A stretch of 64,000 bases of DNA. Origin: Pseudomonadota bacterium. GTDB lineage: Bacteria; Pseudomonadota; Gammaproteobacteria; Steroidobacterales; Steroidobacteraceae. Positions 45,237 through 53,522 of the stretch are shown here, one piece after another. Below the pieces are notes generated by a model. The model did not search any database and was not told the DNA's origin. It saw only the letters and a list, made by a program, of their open reading frames with translations. Made by a program: the position numbers and the translations under genes. Position 1 is the first letter of the stretch; each line of letters starts with the position of its first letter. The DNA is taken from positions 1 to 64,000 of the forward strand of contig JAFEDS010000004.1 in the NCBI GenBank assembly GCA_018241505.1. The letters run 5' to 3'.

Positions 45237-46598
45237 GTGAAGATCGAGTCACACAGCATCGATTTCGTGCCGCTTGCGGAGCGCTACGGCACTCCGCGCC
45301 GGCTGTTCACCATCTGGTTCAGTTGCAACATGACGATCCTGGGTGTGGCGCTCGGCACGCTCGGCATCCAGGCGGGTCTGAGCTTCGGCTGGACTCTCGT
45401 TGCGTTGGTCGTCGGCAACGCGATCGGCACGGTGTTCATGGCGGCGCATTCCGCGCAGGGGCCCCAGCTAGGCGTCCCGCAGATGATCCAAAGCCGCGCC
45501 CAGTTCGGTGTACGGGGCGCTGCGCTTCCGCTCGTAGCTGTGGTCGCCACCTATGTGTTGTACTGTGCGGCGAACGGTGTGCTCATGCAAAGCGTCATCA
45601 GCTCGAGCTTGCCTATCTCGCCCCTTGCAGCGCTCGTATTGTTTTCCTGCCTCACCGTCCTGGCGGCGTTTGTTGGTTACGAGCTCATTCATCGCATCGG
45701 CGCCGCGATGACGGTGATCTCGATTATTCTGTTTTCGGTGGGTACGGTTTTGCTCTTGCTGCGGCATGGTGGCAATTTCACTCCTGTGCCCAGCGTTGAA
45801 CCGCACTTCAATGGCGCGGCGTTCATGTTGACGGCCACACAATCTGCTGCGTGGTCGCTGAGCTACGGTCCGTATGTCGCCGACTACTCGCGCTACCTGC
45901 CCCCGACGATGCCGACTTCCAGGACCTTCTGGTACACAGCCTGGGGTTGCTTTCTGGGCTCTCTCGCGGTCATGTCGTTCGGAGCCTACCTTGCCACTAT
46001 CGAACCTGTGCTGGCCAAAAACCCCGGCGTTGGTGTCGCGGCACTATTTGGCCCGGCCGGCCCGCTCGTCCTACTTCTCGTCGTCCTCGGTGTCGTTCAA
46101 GGTAACGTGCTGAATCTCTACAGCGCCTACATGTCCACTGTGACGATCTTCACGAGTAGGGATGGCACCCGGCGGACCGGGCGCGTCCAAAAACTTCTGC
46201 TCATGGTTGCGCTCATTACGGCGGCGGGACTCATCGCGGCGCTTGCAAGCGAGAACTTTCAGAAATACTTCGCCGATGCCTTGAACGCCATGCTGTATCT
46301 GCTGGTACCGTGGAGTGCCATCAATCTGGCCGACTACTACTACGTCCGTCACGGTCAATACAACATTACGGCCTTGTACGACGGGAATTCCGAATACGGC
46401 GCCTATCGTTGGAGGACAATCGGCGTGTATTGCATGGGTATCGTATTCCAGATTCCCTTCATGAAGCTGTCGTTCTATGTGGGACCCATAGCGGAACGAT
46501 TGGGGACCGATGTCGCGTGGCTTCCGGGTCTGCTCATCCCGGCAGCGCTCTATTTGCTGGTAAGCAAGGATATTGCGTACACGCAAAAGTGCTGCTAG
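45237..46598 (+). CDS. NCS1 family permease (cytosine/purine/hydantoin transporter type)
   Basis: This integral inner-membrane symporter of 453 residues has about twelve hydrophobic segments. It begins with the family region VPLAERYGTPRRLFTIWFSCNMTI and has the conserved SYGPYVADYSRYLP, and later PWSAINLADYYYVRHGQY, all typical of the cytosine/purine-uracil-thiamine-allantoin group. The substrate is not evident; nucleobases, hydantoins or related cyclic amides are typical. GTG 45237 is the start. A palindrome like the upstream one recurs at its extreme 3' end (46573-46586). Confidence 0.88.
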   Translation: MKIESHSIDFVPLAERYGTPRRLFTIWFSCNMTILGVALGTLGIQAGLSFGWTLVALVVGNAIGTVFMAAHSAQGPQLGVPQMIQSRAQFGVRGAALPLVAVVATYVLYCAANGVLMQSVISSSLPISPLAALVLFSCLTVLAAFVGYELIHRIGAAMTVISIILFSVGTVLLLLRHGGNFTPVPSVEPHFNGAAFMLTATQSAAWSLSYGPYVADYSRYLPPTMPTSRTFWYTAWGCFLGSLAVMSFGAYLATIEPVLAKNPGVGVAALFGPAGPLVLLLVVLGVVQGNVLNLYSAYMSTVTIFTSRDGTRRTGRVQKLLLMVALITAAGLIAALASENFQKYFADALNAMLYLLVPWSAINLADYYYVRHGQYNITALYDGNSEYGAYRWRTIGVYCMGIVFQIPFMKLSFYVGPIAERLGTDVAWLPGLLIPAALYLLVSKDIAYTQKCC

Positions 46599-46659
46599 CG
46601 TTCCTACATGTACGAGACCGTGGCACTGCCGGCTGCCAAGACCACGAACCGATGCGTCG

Positions 46660-46803
46660 ACGCTGGCTGTGCCATATTCCGCGGAGACTGTGGCGCTGAT
46701 GCTGAGGCAACAGACTCCCTTGGACAAGAAGGATGTGGCACAAGGCCTGATCTGGTACGAAACGGCTGATTTCGCCGGCAGGAGCACGTGGGGCCACGGA
46801 GGC
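46660..46803 (+). pseudogene. Remnant of a beta-lactamase family serine hydrolase C-terminus
   Basis: In the 214-base interval after the permease, one frame reads TPLDKKDVAQGLIWYETADF followed by AGRSTWGHGG. This resembles the C-terminal strand region of class C beta-lactamase-like serine hydrolases, where a Trp-Tyr and a Gly-His-Gly-Gly block are typical. No start, nucleophile or upstream body is present, so it would be a decayed fragment. A full homologue of the superfamily lies just downstream on the other strand. The match is from memory of the family, hence the modest confidence. Confidence 0.4.
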
Positions 46804-46812
46804 CGACTCCTA

Positions 46813-48603
46813 TTAGGGTGTCAACGATCCCAAACGTTCCACGGCACGTATGGTCTCAGGTCCCGCATCCGACTTGGCGCTTTCGCCTTCCGGCACTCGC
46901 AATGCGTTGCCCATTATGATCGAGACCACCCCGTTGGGGTACAACATCACTTCGTTTTCCCCCGCTCCCTGCATGGTGGGCAAATGCAGGGGGCGATGCT
47001 CAGTTGTGATGTAGGGTACGAAATGAAATCCCATTGCATAGAGGCCGACCTTCGCTTCGTCATCCGTGGCGTGTTGTATCGATGCGTCGCCGTCCTTGCG
47101 CAGCGCGCCACGGCCGGCAAGCAGGTCGGCCGTCAGTTCGCGATTGAGGATCTGACGGCCCTGGTGAGCGCCCAGGTCCTGGAAAAGCAGTGCGATCCGC
47201 GCCAGGTCCTCGAGCGTTGGGTAGTAACTGGCATTGAACAGCACCACCCCGCGCTTGCCGTCCGGCTCCTGGGTGCGGACGGCGGGTGTGTGCCGGACTC
47301 CGATGGGAGCCAACACTTCCTGGCCGATCATGTCCCAGATGTCAGCATCCGGACCGCGCTTTGATTTCAGGAATGCATCGAGCGCCACACCCAGCAGGAA
47401 GAAGTCCTGGTCCCGATAGCGCACCACCGTCCCTGGGTCCCAGGGATAAGGGTGGGTTGAGTTGATACATTTGATTTTCTCAGCCACCGACGGCGCACTG
47501 TACCAGGCGTCATAGTTGCCCTCGAGGTAGCCGTCGCTGATGTTGTTCGGGTGAGTCTGGAAGCTGCCGGTCCCGCCAAAACCCGTGGCCATGTCTGCGG
47601 CGTCGAGAAACCGGATGCGCTGCCATTTCGGATCGAGCCCGGGCACGTAGTCGCCGATCTTCAGGTTGAGAACCCAAGGGCCGTACACCTGGGCCAGATG
47701 CAGGAGTGCGAGAGGCGCCGTGACGCTCTTTGACACCGAGCGGACGCCGAATCGCATTTCCAACGGATACGGATAAGGGCCGTACGGTGTCAGTGAGTCC
47801 TGGTAGTAAAGTGTGCCGTTGCGCACCAGCGCGGTTTCCACCCGCCATTTCGGCAAGAGCGGGCCGCCAAATCCGTCGAGCGCCCCTCGCGGAACCGATT
47901 GCAACAGCTCGCTCCAGGGTTTGGCCGGAAAGCGATCCGCCAGCTCGGCGCGCGCTGCTTCGCGTCGCGACGCCAACGTCGACCGATCCGGCGGTGTGAC
48001 CAACACGGGCACGAATCCCCAGGCGAAAAAGTGTTGCAGCAACCACGGCGCGCTTTGCTGGACGAACTGCAGCCGTAATCCGCTGACGCGGCCGTCCCGA
48101 TAAATGAAAGTCGCCAGGCCCTGCTGCGCCTGGTTCTCCTGATCGGCGACCAACATCACAGGCAGGCTGGCACGCGACCAGCCGCCATCGCCGGGCTCCC
48201 GCCAGACTCTTCCCGCCTGCACAATCAGGTGCCAGTAGCTGTGGGCCGGGCCCGGGGCGCTTTCGGCGATCATCTCGCCCATCCGAGCCGGAATGAGACG
48301 GTCATCCACAGTGAAGAGCTCGAGACTGACACCGGGGAAGATCCGGCCATCGCGACCCTGCTGCATTGGATTGAGCAGCGTCGGGTTGGTCTTCAGTGCA
48401 GTCGCCTGGAGCCGCAGTGTGCCCGCGAACGGCGGAGCGGGAAGGGCATTTTCCCCAGGATAGAAAGCAGAGTTGGCGATGGGAGCGCTTCCGGATTGGC
48501 CGGCGAGCAGCTCACTTACGGTCAGTGCGGTGGGGGAACGGCCGTCTGCGACCGCGACAGCCATCAACCCCAGGAAAAGTGTCAGAACGCCCGCGTTTCG
48601 CAT
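46813..48603 (-). CDS. Exported serine hydrolase, beta-lactamase/penicillin-binding superfamily
   Basis: This 596-residue protein has a signal peptide (about 1-19). The SxxK catalytic motif is S289-V-S-K292 in RFGVRSVSKSVTAPLALLHL, and FRDQDFFLLG and GVVLFNASYYPTLEDLARIALLF are typical of the class C-like family. The N-terminal 270 residues form an additional, mainly beta region that I do not recognise. Substrates in the family range from beta-lactams and D-peptides to esters, so none is claimed. It lies 8 bases downstream of the cytochrome b gene and may share its promoter. Confidence 0.82.
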   Translation of the reverse strand: MRNAGVLTLFLGLMAVAVADGRSPTALTVSELLAGQSGSAPIANSAFYPGENALPAPPFAGTLRLQATALKTNPTLLNPMQQGRDGRIFPGVSLELFTVDDRLIPARMGEMIAESAPGPAHSYWHLIVQAGRVWREPGDGGWSRASLPVMLVADQENQAQQGLATFIYRDGRVSGLRLQFVQQSAPWLLQHFFAWGFVPVLVTPPDRSTLASRREAARAELADRFPAKPWSELLQSVPRGALDGFGGPLLPKWRVETALVRNGTLYYQDSLTPYGPYPYPLEMRFGVRSVSKSVTAPLALLHLAQVYGPWVLNLKIGDYVPGLDPKWQRIRFLDAADMATGFGGTGSFQTHPNNISDGYLEGNYDAWYSAPSVAEKIKCINSTHPYPWDPGTVVRYRDQDFFLLGVALDAFLKSKRGPDADIWDMIGQEVLAPIGVRHTPAVRTQEPDGKRGVVLFNASYYPTLEDLARIALLFQDLGAHQGRQILNRELTADLLAGRGALRKDGDASIQHATDDEAKVGLYAMGFHFVPYITTEHRPLHLPTMQGAGENEVMLYPNGVVSIIMGNALRVPEGESAKSDAGPETIRAVERLGSLTP

Positions 48604-48611
48604 TCGCGGGA

Positions 48612-49313
48612 TTATGGGACCGTCGCTCCCTCGTGGACAAGGAAGACCACGGCCGCGGCGATGACCGCCACGATCACGGCACGACCCAGTGCTGAGTGTT
48701 CAATGCCCTCATCGGGCGGTACCTGGGTTTGCGGCTTGCGGCCATGGATCATCGCCGGCACCAGTGGGCTTTTCTTGATGAAGGTGTAGTACAACACTGC
48801 GAGGATGTGCACCACCGCGGCTGCAATGATGATGTTGAACAGGATGCCGTGCCAATCCGTTATCTCATCCGACCTGTCGCTACTCACTGCGGAGGAGTAC
48901 GGGCCGTAGTAGGTAAGTCCGTCCGACGAAAACAGTCCGGTCACAACCTGTGCGCTCAACAGGGCGATCATGCCAATCACCATGAGTCCGCCCGCGGGAT
49001 TGTGACCCACGCTGTGAATCGCCTCCTGACCTGCTTTGTGCATTTGCCGCAGGTAGGCGAGTGTGGATCCTGGTCCCTTGATGAAGCTGGAGAAGCGGGC
49101 GTGGGTGGGGCCAACGAATCCCCAGATGATCCGGAACGTGAGCAGTCCCATCATCAAATAGCCCGTTCGAAAGTGCCAGACGAGCCAATCGCCACCCGCT
49201 TCACCGGTGGCGTACTGCACGCAGATGGTCAGCACGAACAGCCAGTGGAACAGGCGCGTGGGCAAGTCCCAGACCAGGCGCCCTTGGTTGCCGTTTGCGG
49301 ATTCAATGGCCAT
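48612..49313 (-). CDS. Cytochrome b561-type membrane protein
   Basis: This 233-residue inner-membrane protein has about four to five helices. Histidines in likely heme positions are seen in LPTRLFHWLFVL, DWLVWHFRTGYLMM and DWHGILFNIIIAAAVVHIL, the pattern of diheme b-type cytochromes of the NiFe-hydrogenase/b561 group. Such proteins pass electrons between quinone and a periplasmic c-type partner. No partner lies adjacent on this strand, but cytochrome c proteins are encoded in the cluster beginning 140 bases away in the other direction. Confidence 0.85.
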   Translation of the reverse strand: MAIESANGNQGRLVWDLPTRLFHWLFVLTICVQYATGEAGGDWLVWHFRTGYLMMGLLTFRIIWGFVGPTHARFSSFIKGPGSTLAYLRQMHKAGQEAIHSVGHNPAGGLMVIGMIALLSAQVVTGLFSSDGLTYYGPYSSAVSSDRSDEITDWHGILFNIIIAAAVVHILAVLYYTFIKKSPLVPAMIHGRKPQTQVPPDEGIEHSALGRAVIVAVIAAAVVFLVHEGATVP

Positions 49314-49340
49314 GTGAGCCCTCGGTCAGCCGAGACGAAT

Positions 49341-49414
49341 TTGCGATAAATCTGGAAAATTTGCGCAATTGGGTTGCATAAAGTGGATTTTGTTCCCGAT
49401 TATGCGAATATACT
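49341..49414 (+). promoter_or_regulatory. Promoter region of the symporter-led operon with TTGC half-sites
   Basis: The 137-base divergent interval holds TTGCGATAA (49341-49349), TTGCGCAA (49361-49368), TTGCATAAAG (49374-49383) and TATGCGAA (49401-49408), similar to the half-sites before the NCS1 permease. TATACT (49409-49414) is a plausible -10 box 37 bases before the symporter ATG; no good -35 is seen. Confidence 0.4.
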
Positions 49415-49450
49415 AGTGAAATACCGTCAAAGCGCAATGGGGCTCGTAAC

Positions 49451-50830
49451 ATGTCCCTCGATCTGCTGGTCCTGCTCGTCTATGCGCTAGCCATGCTTCT
49501 GCTGGGCTGGCTGGGCATGCGGCGCTCGCGGAACCAGGAGGATTTTCTGGTGGCCGGCCGCGCGCTGGGCCCCGCTCGCTACATGAGCACCATGGCCGCA
49601 ACCGTGCTCGGGGGTGCCTCCACGATCGGTTCGGTCCGGCTGGGCTACGTTTACGGAATCTCCGGGTTCTGGCTCTGTGCGACCATCGGCGCGGGCATCG
49701 TGCTGCTCAACCTGTTTCTGGCGGCACCCTTGATCCGGCTGCGTGTGTTCACAGTCACGCAGGTGTTGGAACGCCGTTACATTCCGCTCACGCGCAGAAT
49801 CAGTGCCGTGATCATGTTCGCGTATGCCCTCATGATAGGAGTGGTGTCGACTCTCGGTATCAGCACGGTGGTACAGGTCTTTCTGCATCTGCCCCTGAGT
49901 GTCGCCGTACTGTGCAGCGGCGGCATCGTGATCATCTATTCAACTGTCGGCGGCATGTGGGCACTGACGTTGACCGACATCGTGCAGTTCATCATCAAGA
50001 CGCTCGGATTGCTGTGCATTCTGTTGCCGGTCGCTCTGCATCGCGCGGGCGGCTGGGACGGGCTGGCGGCGCAACTGCCGCCTTCGGCATTCAGCCCGAC
50101 AGCAATCGGGTATGACACCATCATTACCTACATCCTGCTTTACACGTTTGGAGTGTTGATAGGGCAGGATATCTGGCAGCGGGTATTCACCGCCCGCAGT
50201 CCGCGGGTTGCGCAGGTTGCCGGGACGGTAGCGGGGTTCTATTGCGTACTCTACGGGCTTGCTGCAGCCGCAATCGGCATGTGTGCGCGCGTATTGCTGC
50301 CGGATCTTCCGGATCACAACAATGCTTTTGCCGCGGTTATCCAGTTTGCGTTGCCGGATGGTTTGCGTAGCCTGATCATTGCAGCAGCCGTGGCCGCAAT
50401 GATGTCCACCGCCAGCGCGGGACTGCTCGCTGCCTCGAGCACGCTCAGTGAGGATCTCGTGCCGCTGATTCGCAGGGGCCGCGAATCAGACATGACAGTG
50501 ACCCGGTGGTGCACGTTCCTCACCGGCCTATGTGTATTGAGTGTCGCGTTGCTGGTGACCGACGTTCTGACGGCGCTGACCCTGGCTTATGACTTGCTGG
50601 TCGGCGGCATGTTCGTGCCGCTCATTGGTGCGATTTTCTGGAAACGCGCGACGCCGGGCGCCGCGGTGGTTTCCATGACGGCCGGCTGTCTCACCGCAGT
50701 GGGGTTCATGATCAAGGACGGCATCGCCGCCAACTCTCCTCTTTATTACAGCCTGGGGGTCGCCGCGCTGAGCTTTGTTGTGACCAGCCTGTTGTCGCGC
50801 CCGGCCACGGCCATACTAGAAAATGGATGA
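49451..50830 (+). CDS. Sodium:solute symporter family transporter
   Basis: This 459-residue inner-membrane protein has about thirteen hydrophobic segments. It shows FLVAGRALGPARYMSTMAAT and GGASTIGSVRLGYVYG, the typical first and second helices of the SSS family, and AMMSTASAGLLAASSTLSEDL with the sodium-site serines. The solute is not evident from sequence. Being first in an operon with a ureohydrolase and a guanidino-acid decarboxylase, a guanidino compound or its precursor is the likeliest cargo. The next gene begins six bases after its stop. Confidence 0.9.
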   Translation: MSLDLLVLLVYALAMLLLGWLGMRRSRNQEDFLVAGRALGPARYMSTMAATVLGGASTIGSVRLGYVYGISGFWLCATIGAGIVLLNLFLAAPLIRLRVFTVTQVLERRYIPLTRRISAVIMFAYALMIGVVSTLGISTVVQVFLHLPLSVAVLCSGGIVIIYSTVGGMWALTLTDIVQFIIKTLGLLCILLPVALHRAGGWDGLAAQLPPSAFSPTAIGYDTIITYILLYTFGVLIGQDIWQRVFTARSPRVAQVAGTVAGFYCVLYGLAAAAIGMCARVLLPDLPDHNNAFAAVIQFALPDGLRSLIIAAAVAAMMSTASAGLLAASSTLSEDLVPLIRRGRESDMTVTRWCTFLTGLCVLSVALLVTDVLTALTLAYDLLVGGMFVPLIGAIFWKRATPGAAVVSMTAGCLTAVGFMIKDGIAANSPLYYSLGVAALSFVVTSLLSRPATAILENG

Positions 50831-50836
50831 TTGCCA

Positions 50837-51889
50837 ATGAATTCGAAGAATCTCGAGCGCCTGCGGGCCAAATACACGGGCGACCAGGCGGAGCGCACTT
50901 ACAACCCGCGCTTCAGCAAAGTGGTGGAGCTGCTGTTTCGGGATGGCACCCGCCAGCTTCCGTTCGCCGGTACGCCGCGCTTTCTGGCGGCTCCGGGGTT
51001 GTCAGCTCCAATCGAGTCCGGTGGCCTGGACGGACTGCAGGTAGCTCTTGCCGGCATTCCCATGGACCTCGGCGTGAGCAACCGCTCCGGGGCGCGCTTT
51101 GGGCCGCGCGCCGTCCGCGGTATCGAGCGCATCGGTCCCTACAATGCGGTGTTGGACTGCTTGCCGCTGACCGACCTGAAGGTCGCGGATGTCGGCGACG
51201 TCCCGTTCCGTAGCCGCTTCTCGCTGGAAAGTTGTCATCAGGACATTGAGTCCTTTTTTGCGCGAATTGTGGCAGCGGGCGTCGCGCCGCTGTCGGTCGG
51301 AGGAGATCACTCCGTCACGCATCCGATTTTGCGTGCCCTGGGCGCCCGCAACCCGGTAGGCCTGATCCATATTGATGCTCATTGTGACACCGGCGGCCCG
51401 TTCGACGGTACGCGATTCCATCACGGCGCGCCTTTTCGCAATGCGGTGCTGGACGGCGTGTTGGATCCGGAGCGTTGCATTCAGATCGGCATTCGAGGGT
51501 CGTCGGAGTACCTGTGGGAGTTTTCCGTGGATTCCGGCATGACGGTCATCTCCATGGAGCAGTTCCAGCGCATGGGCTGTGAAGCCGTCATCCGCAAGGC
51601 CGCAGAGGTTGTCGGCGATGGACCGGTTTACGTCACATTCGACGTCGATGGGTTGGATCCGTCATTCGCCCCCGGCACGGGCACCCCCGAAGTAGGCGGC
51701 TTGACCACCCGGGAGGTGTTGCAGATTCTGCATGGGTTGAAAGGCGTGAATGTGGTTGGCGGCGATGTCGTCGAGATCGCGCCCCAGTACGACCCAACTA
51801 CCAACACCGTGCAGATCGCGGCTCAGATACTGTTCGAGATTCTCAGCCTGATGGTTTTCAGTCCCTCAATCGGCCGTCGCGCGCCGTAG
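50837..51889 (+). CDS. Ureohydrolase: guanidinobutyrase or agmatinase
   Basis: This dimanganese enzyme hydrolyses a guanidino group to urea. Its 350 residues contain all metal motifs: SVGGDHSVTHP, H178-I-D180-A-H182-C-D184, and FDVDGLDPSFAPGTGTPEVGGLT. The sequence is of the agmatinase/guanidinobutyrase/guanidinopropionase group, not arginase. Because the next gene resembles 5-guanidino-2-oxopentanoate decarboxylase (AruI), 4-guanidinobutyrate is the likelier substrate (GbuA role). ATG 50837 is six bases after the symporter stop; TTG 50831 is an alternative. Confidence 0.88.
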   Translation: MNSKNLERLRAKYTGDQAERTYNPRFSKVVELLFRDGTRQLPFAGTPRFLAAPGLSAPIESGGLDGLQVALAGIPMDLGVSNRSGARFGPRAVRGIERIGPYNAVLDCLPLTDLKVADVGDVPFRSRFSLESCHQDIESFFARIVAAGVAPLSVGGDHSVTHPILRALGARNPVGLIHIDAHCDTGGPFDGTRFHHGAPFRNAVLDGVLDPERCIQIGIRGSSEYLWEFSVDSGMTVISMEQFQRMGCEAVIRKAAEVVGDGPVYVTFDVDGLDPSFAPGTGTPEVGGLTTREVLQILHGLKGVNVVGGDVVEIAPQYDPTTNTVQIAAQILFEILSLMVFSPSIGRRAP

Positions 51890-51904
51890 CCGGGTATCGG
51901 TCAC

Positions 51905-53515
51905 ATGCGAACTTGCGGTGAAGAGCTCATTCAGTTGTTGCAGGAGTACGGCGTCGAGACCGTCTTCGGTATTCCGGGTGTACACACTGTGGAGCTGTAT
52001 CGGGCGTTGCCGACTTCGAGCGTTCGCCACGTAACACCCCGGCACGAGCAGGGTGCGGGCTTCATGGCGGATGGCTACGCCCGTGCGAGCGGCAAGCCGG
52101 GAGTCTGTCTCGTCATTACCGGACCGGGCACGACGAACATCCTGACCGCGATGGGTCAGGCCTATGCCGATTCGATCCCAATGTTGGTCATCTCCAGCGT
52201 CAATCGCACGTATGAGCTGGGCCACGCGGGCGGCCGGTTGCATGAGCTCACCTCCCAACGCTCCATGGTGGCGGGTGTCACTGCGTTCAGTCACACGCTG
52301 ATGCGGCCGGATGAGCTTCCCGACCTCCTGGATCGTGCCTTCACGCTCTTTGCCAGCGCTCGTCCGCGTCCTGTGCACATCGAGATCCCGCTTGATGTGA
52401 TCACCCAACCTCTGGCGCAAGGCCCGCCCAGGCACTTCGTGGCGCCCGCCGCGCCCGGTCCCGATCCCCAAGCGATTGGGCGGGCCGTTCACCTGATGCG
52501 CCTGGCGCGCAAACCTTTGTTGCTCCTTGGCGGCGGCGCAATTGCAGCGAGTCGGGAAGCAACCCAGCTTGCGCAGGTGTGGGATGTCCCTACGGCTTAC
52601 ACCATCAACGCCAAGGGCATCCTACCGAAAGACCATCCGCTGTCTCTTGGGTCCAACCAGTCACTACCACCCGTGCGCGCGCTTGCCGCGGAGGCTGACA
52701 TCGTGCTCGCGATCGGCACCGAATTGGGTGAAACCGACTATGACGTGGTGTTCGATGGCGGTTTCCGGCTGGGCGGCCGCTTGATTCGCATCGACATTGA
52801 CCCGGCGCAATTGCAGCGCAATTTTGCCGCGGAAGTGGCCATTGCCAGTGACGCGCGGCTCGCCATTCAGGCGCTGCTGCGGGAGTTGCCACCGGCCTCG
52901 CGCCAACCGGAGTTGTCCGGCAGCCGGAGAGCCTCCCTGGCGCGCGAGCAACTGAAGGCGCACTGGGCGCCTGCCTGGACCAGTCAATACCGGGTTCTCG
53001 ATCTCATCCAACAGGCTCTCCCCGAGGTGATTATCGTCGGCGACTCGACGCAGCCGGTGTATTCAGGTAATCACATGTATGAAGCGACGCAGACGCGGTC
53101 CTGGTTCAACTCATCCACCGGCTACGGGACGCTCGGGTATGCATTGCCGGCTGCCATTGGGGCACGTCTGGCCGCGCCTCAACGCCCGGTGGTCTGCCTG
53201 ATCGGCGACGGAGGTATTCAGTTCACGCTCCCGGAGCTGGCATCGGCCGTCGAAGCGGGGGTACCGATCATTGTGCTTCTTTGGAACAACCGGGGTTATG
53301 GCGAGATCAAGCGCTACATGCTCGGCCGCAACATCGAGCCGGTCGGCGTCGATATCTACACGCCGGATTTCCTGATCCTGGCGCGCGGCTTCGGTTGCGA
53401 CGCGCGGCGGCCCACGAGCTGGCATGAATTGCGCGAGTCTCTACTGGCGGCCGCTGCCGCAACACGGCCCACGGTCATCGAAGTTATGGAGGACGCGGAG
53501 TTCCTGCGCAACTGA
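51905..53515 (+). CDS. aruI: ThDP-dependent decarboxylase, 5-guanidino-2-oxopentanoate decarboxylase-like
   Basis: This 536-residue enzyme has the three domains of acetolactate synthase-type proteins. The cofactor-activating glutamate is E48 (TPRHEQGAGFMADGYAR). The ThDP motif runs from G434-D435-G436 to N461/N462 in LLWNNRGYGEIKRYM. The segment ELGHAGGRLHELTSQRSM matches what I know of AruI, which decarboxylates 2-ketoarginine to 4-guanidinobutyraldehyde. A neighbouring guanidinobutyrase-like gene supports this over a true acetolactate synthase, and no small regulatory subunit gene follows. It lies 16 bases after the ureohydrolase gene. Confidence 0.82.
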   Translation: MRTCGEELIQLLQEYGVETVFGIPGVHTVELYRALPTSSVRHVTPRHEQGAGFMADGYARASGKPGVCLVITGPGTTNILTAMGQAYADSIPMLVISSVNRTYELGHAGGRLHELTSQRSMVAGVTAFSHTLMRPDELPDLLDRAFTLFASARPRPVHIEIPLDVITQPLAQGPPRHFVAPAAPGPDPQAIGRAVHLMRLARKPLLLLGGGAIAASREATQLAQVWDVPTAYTINAKGILPKDHPLSLGSNQSLPPVRALAAEADIVLAIGTELGETDYDVVFDGGFRLGGRLIRIDIDPAQLQRNFAAEVAIASDARLAIQALLRELPPASRQPELSGSRRASLAREQLKAHWAPAWTSQYRVLDLIQQALPEVIIVGDSTQPVYSGNHMYEATQTRSWFNSSTGYGTLGYALPAAIGARLAAPQRPVVCLIGDGGIQFTLPELASAVEAGVPIIVLLWNNRGYGEIKRYMLGRNIEPVGVDIYTPDFLILARGFGCDARRPTSWHELRESLLAAAAATRPTVIEVMEDAEFLRN

Positions 53516-53522
53516 GTAACAG

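Noticed and set aside
46573-47364. 263-codon plus-strand open frame running from the permease into the serine hydrolase gene
   Set aside because: Only its first part (46660-46803) shows any similarity; the remainder is antisense to the intact hydrolase.
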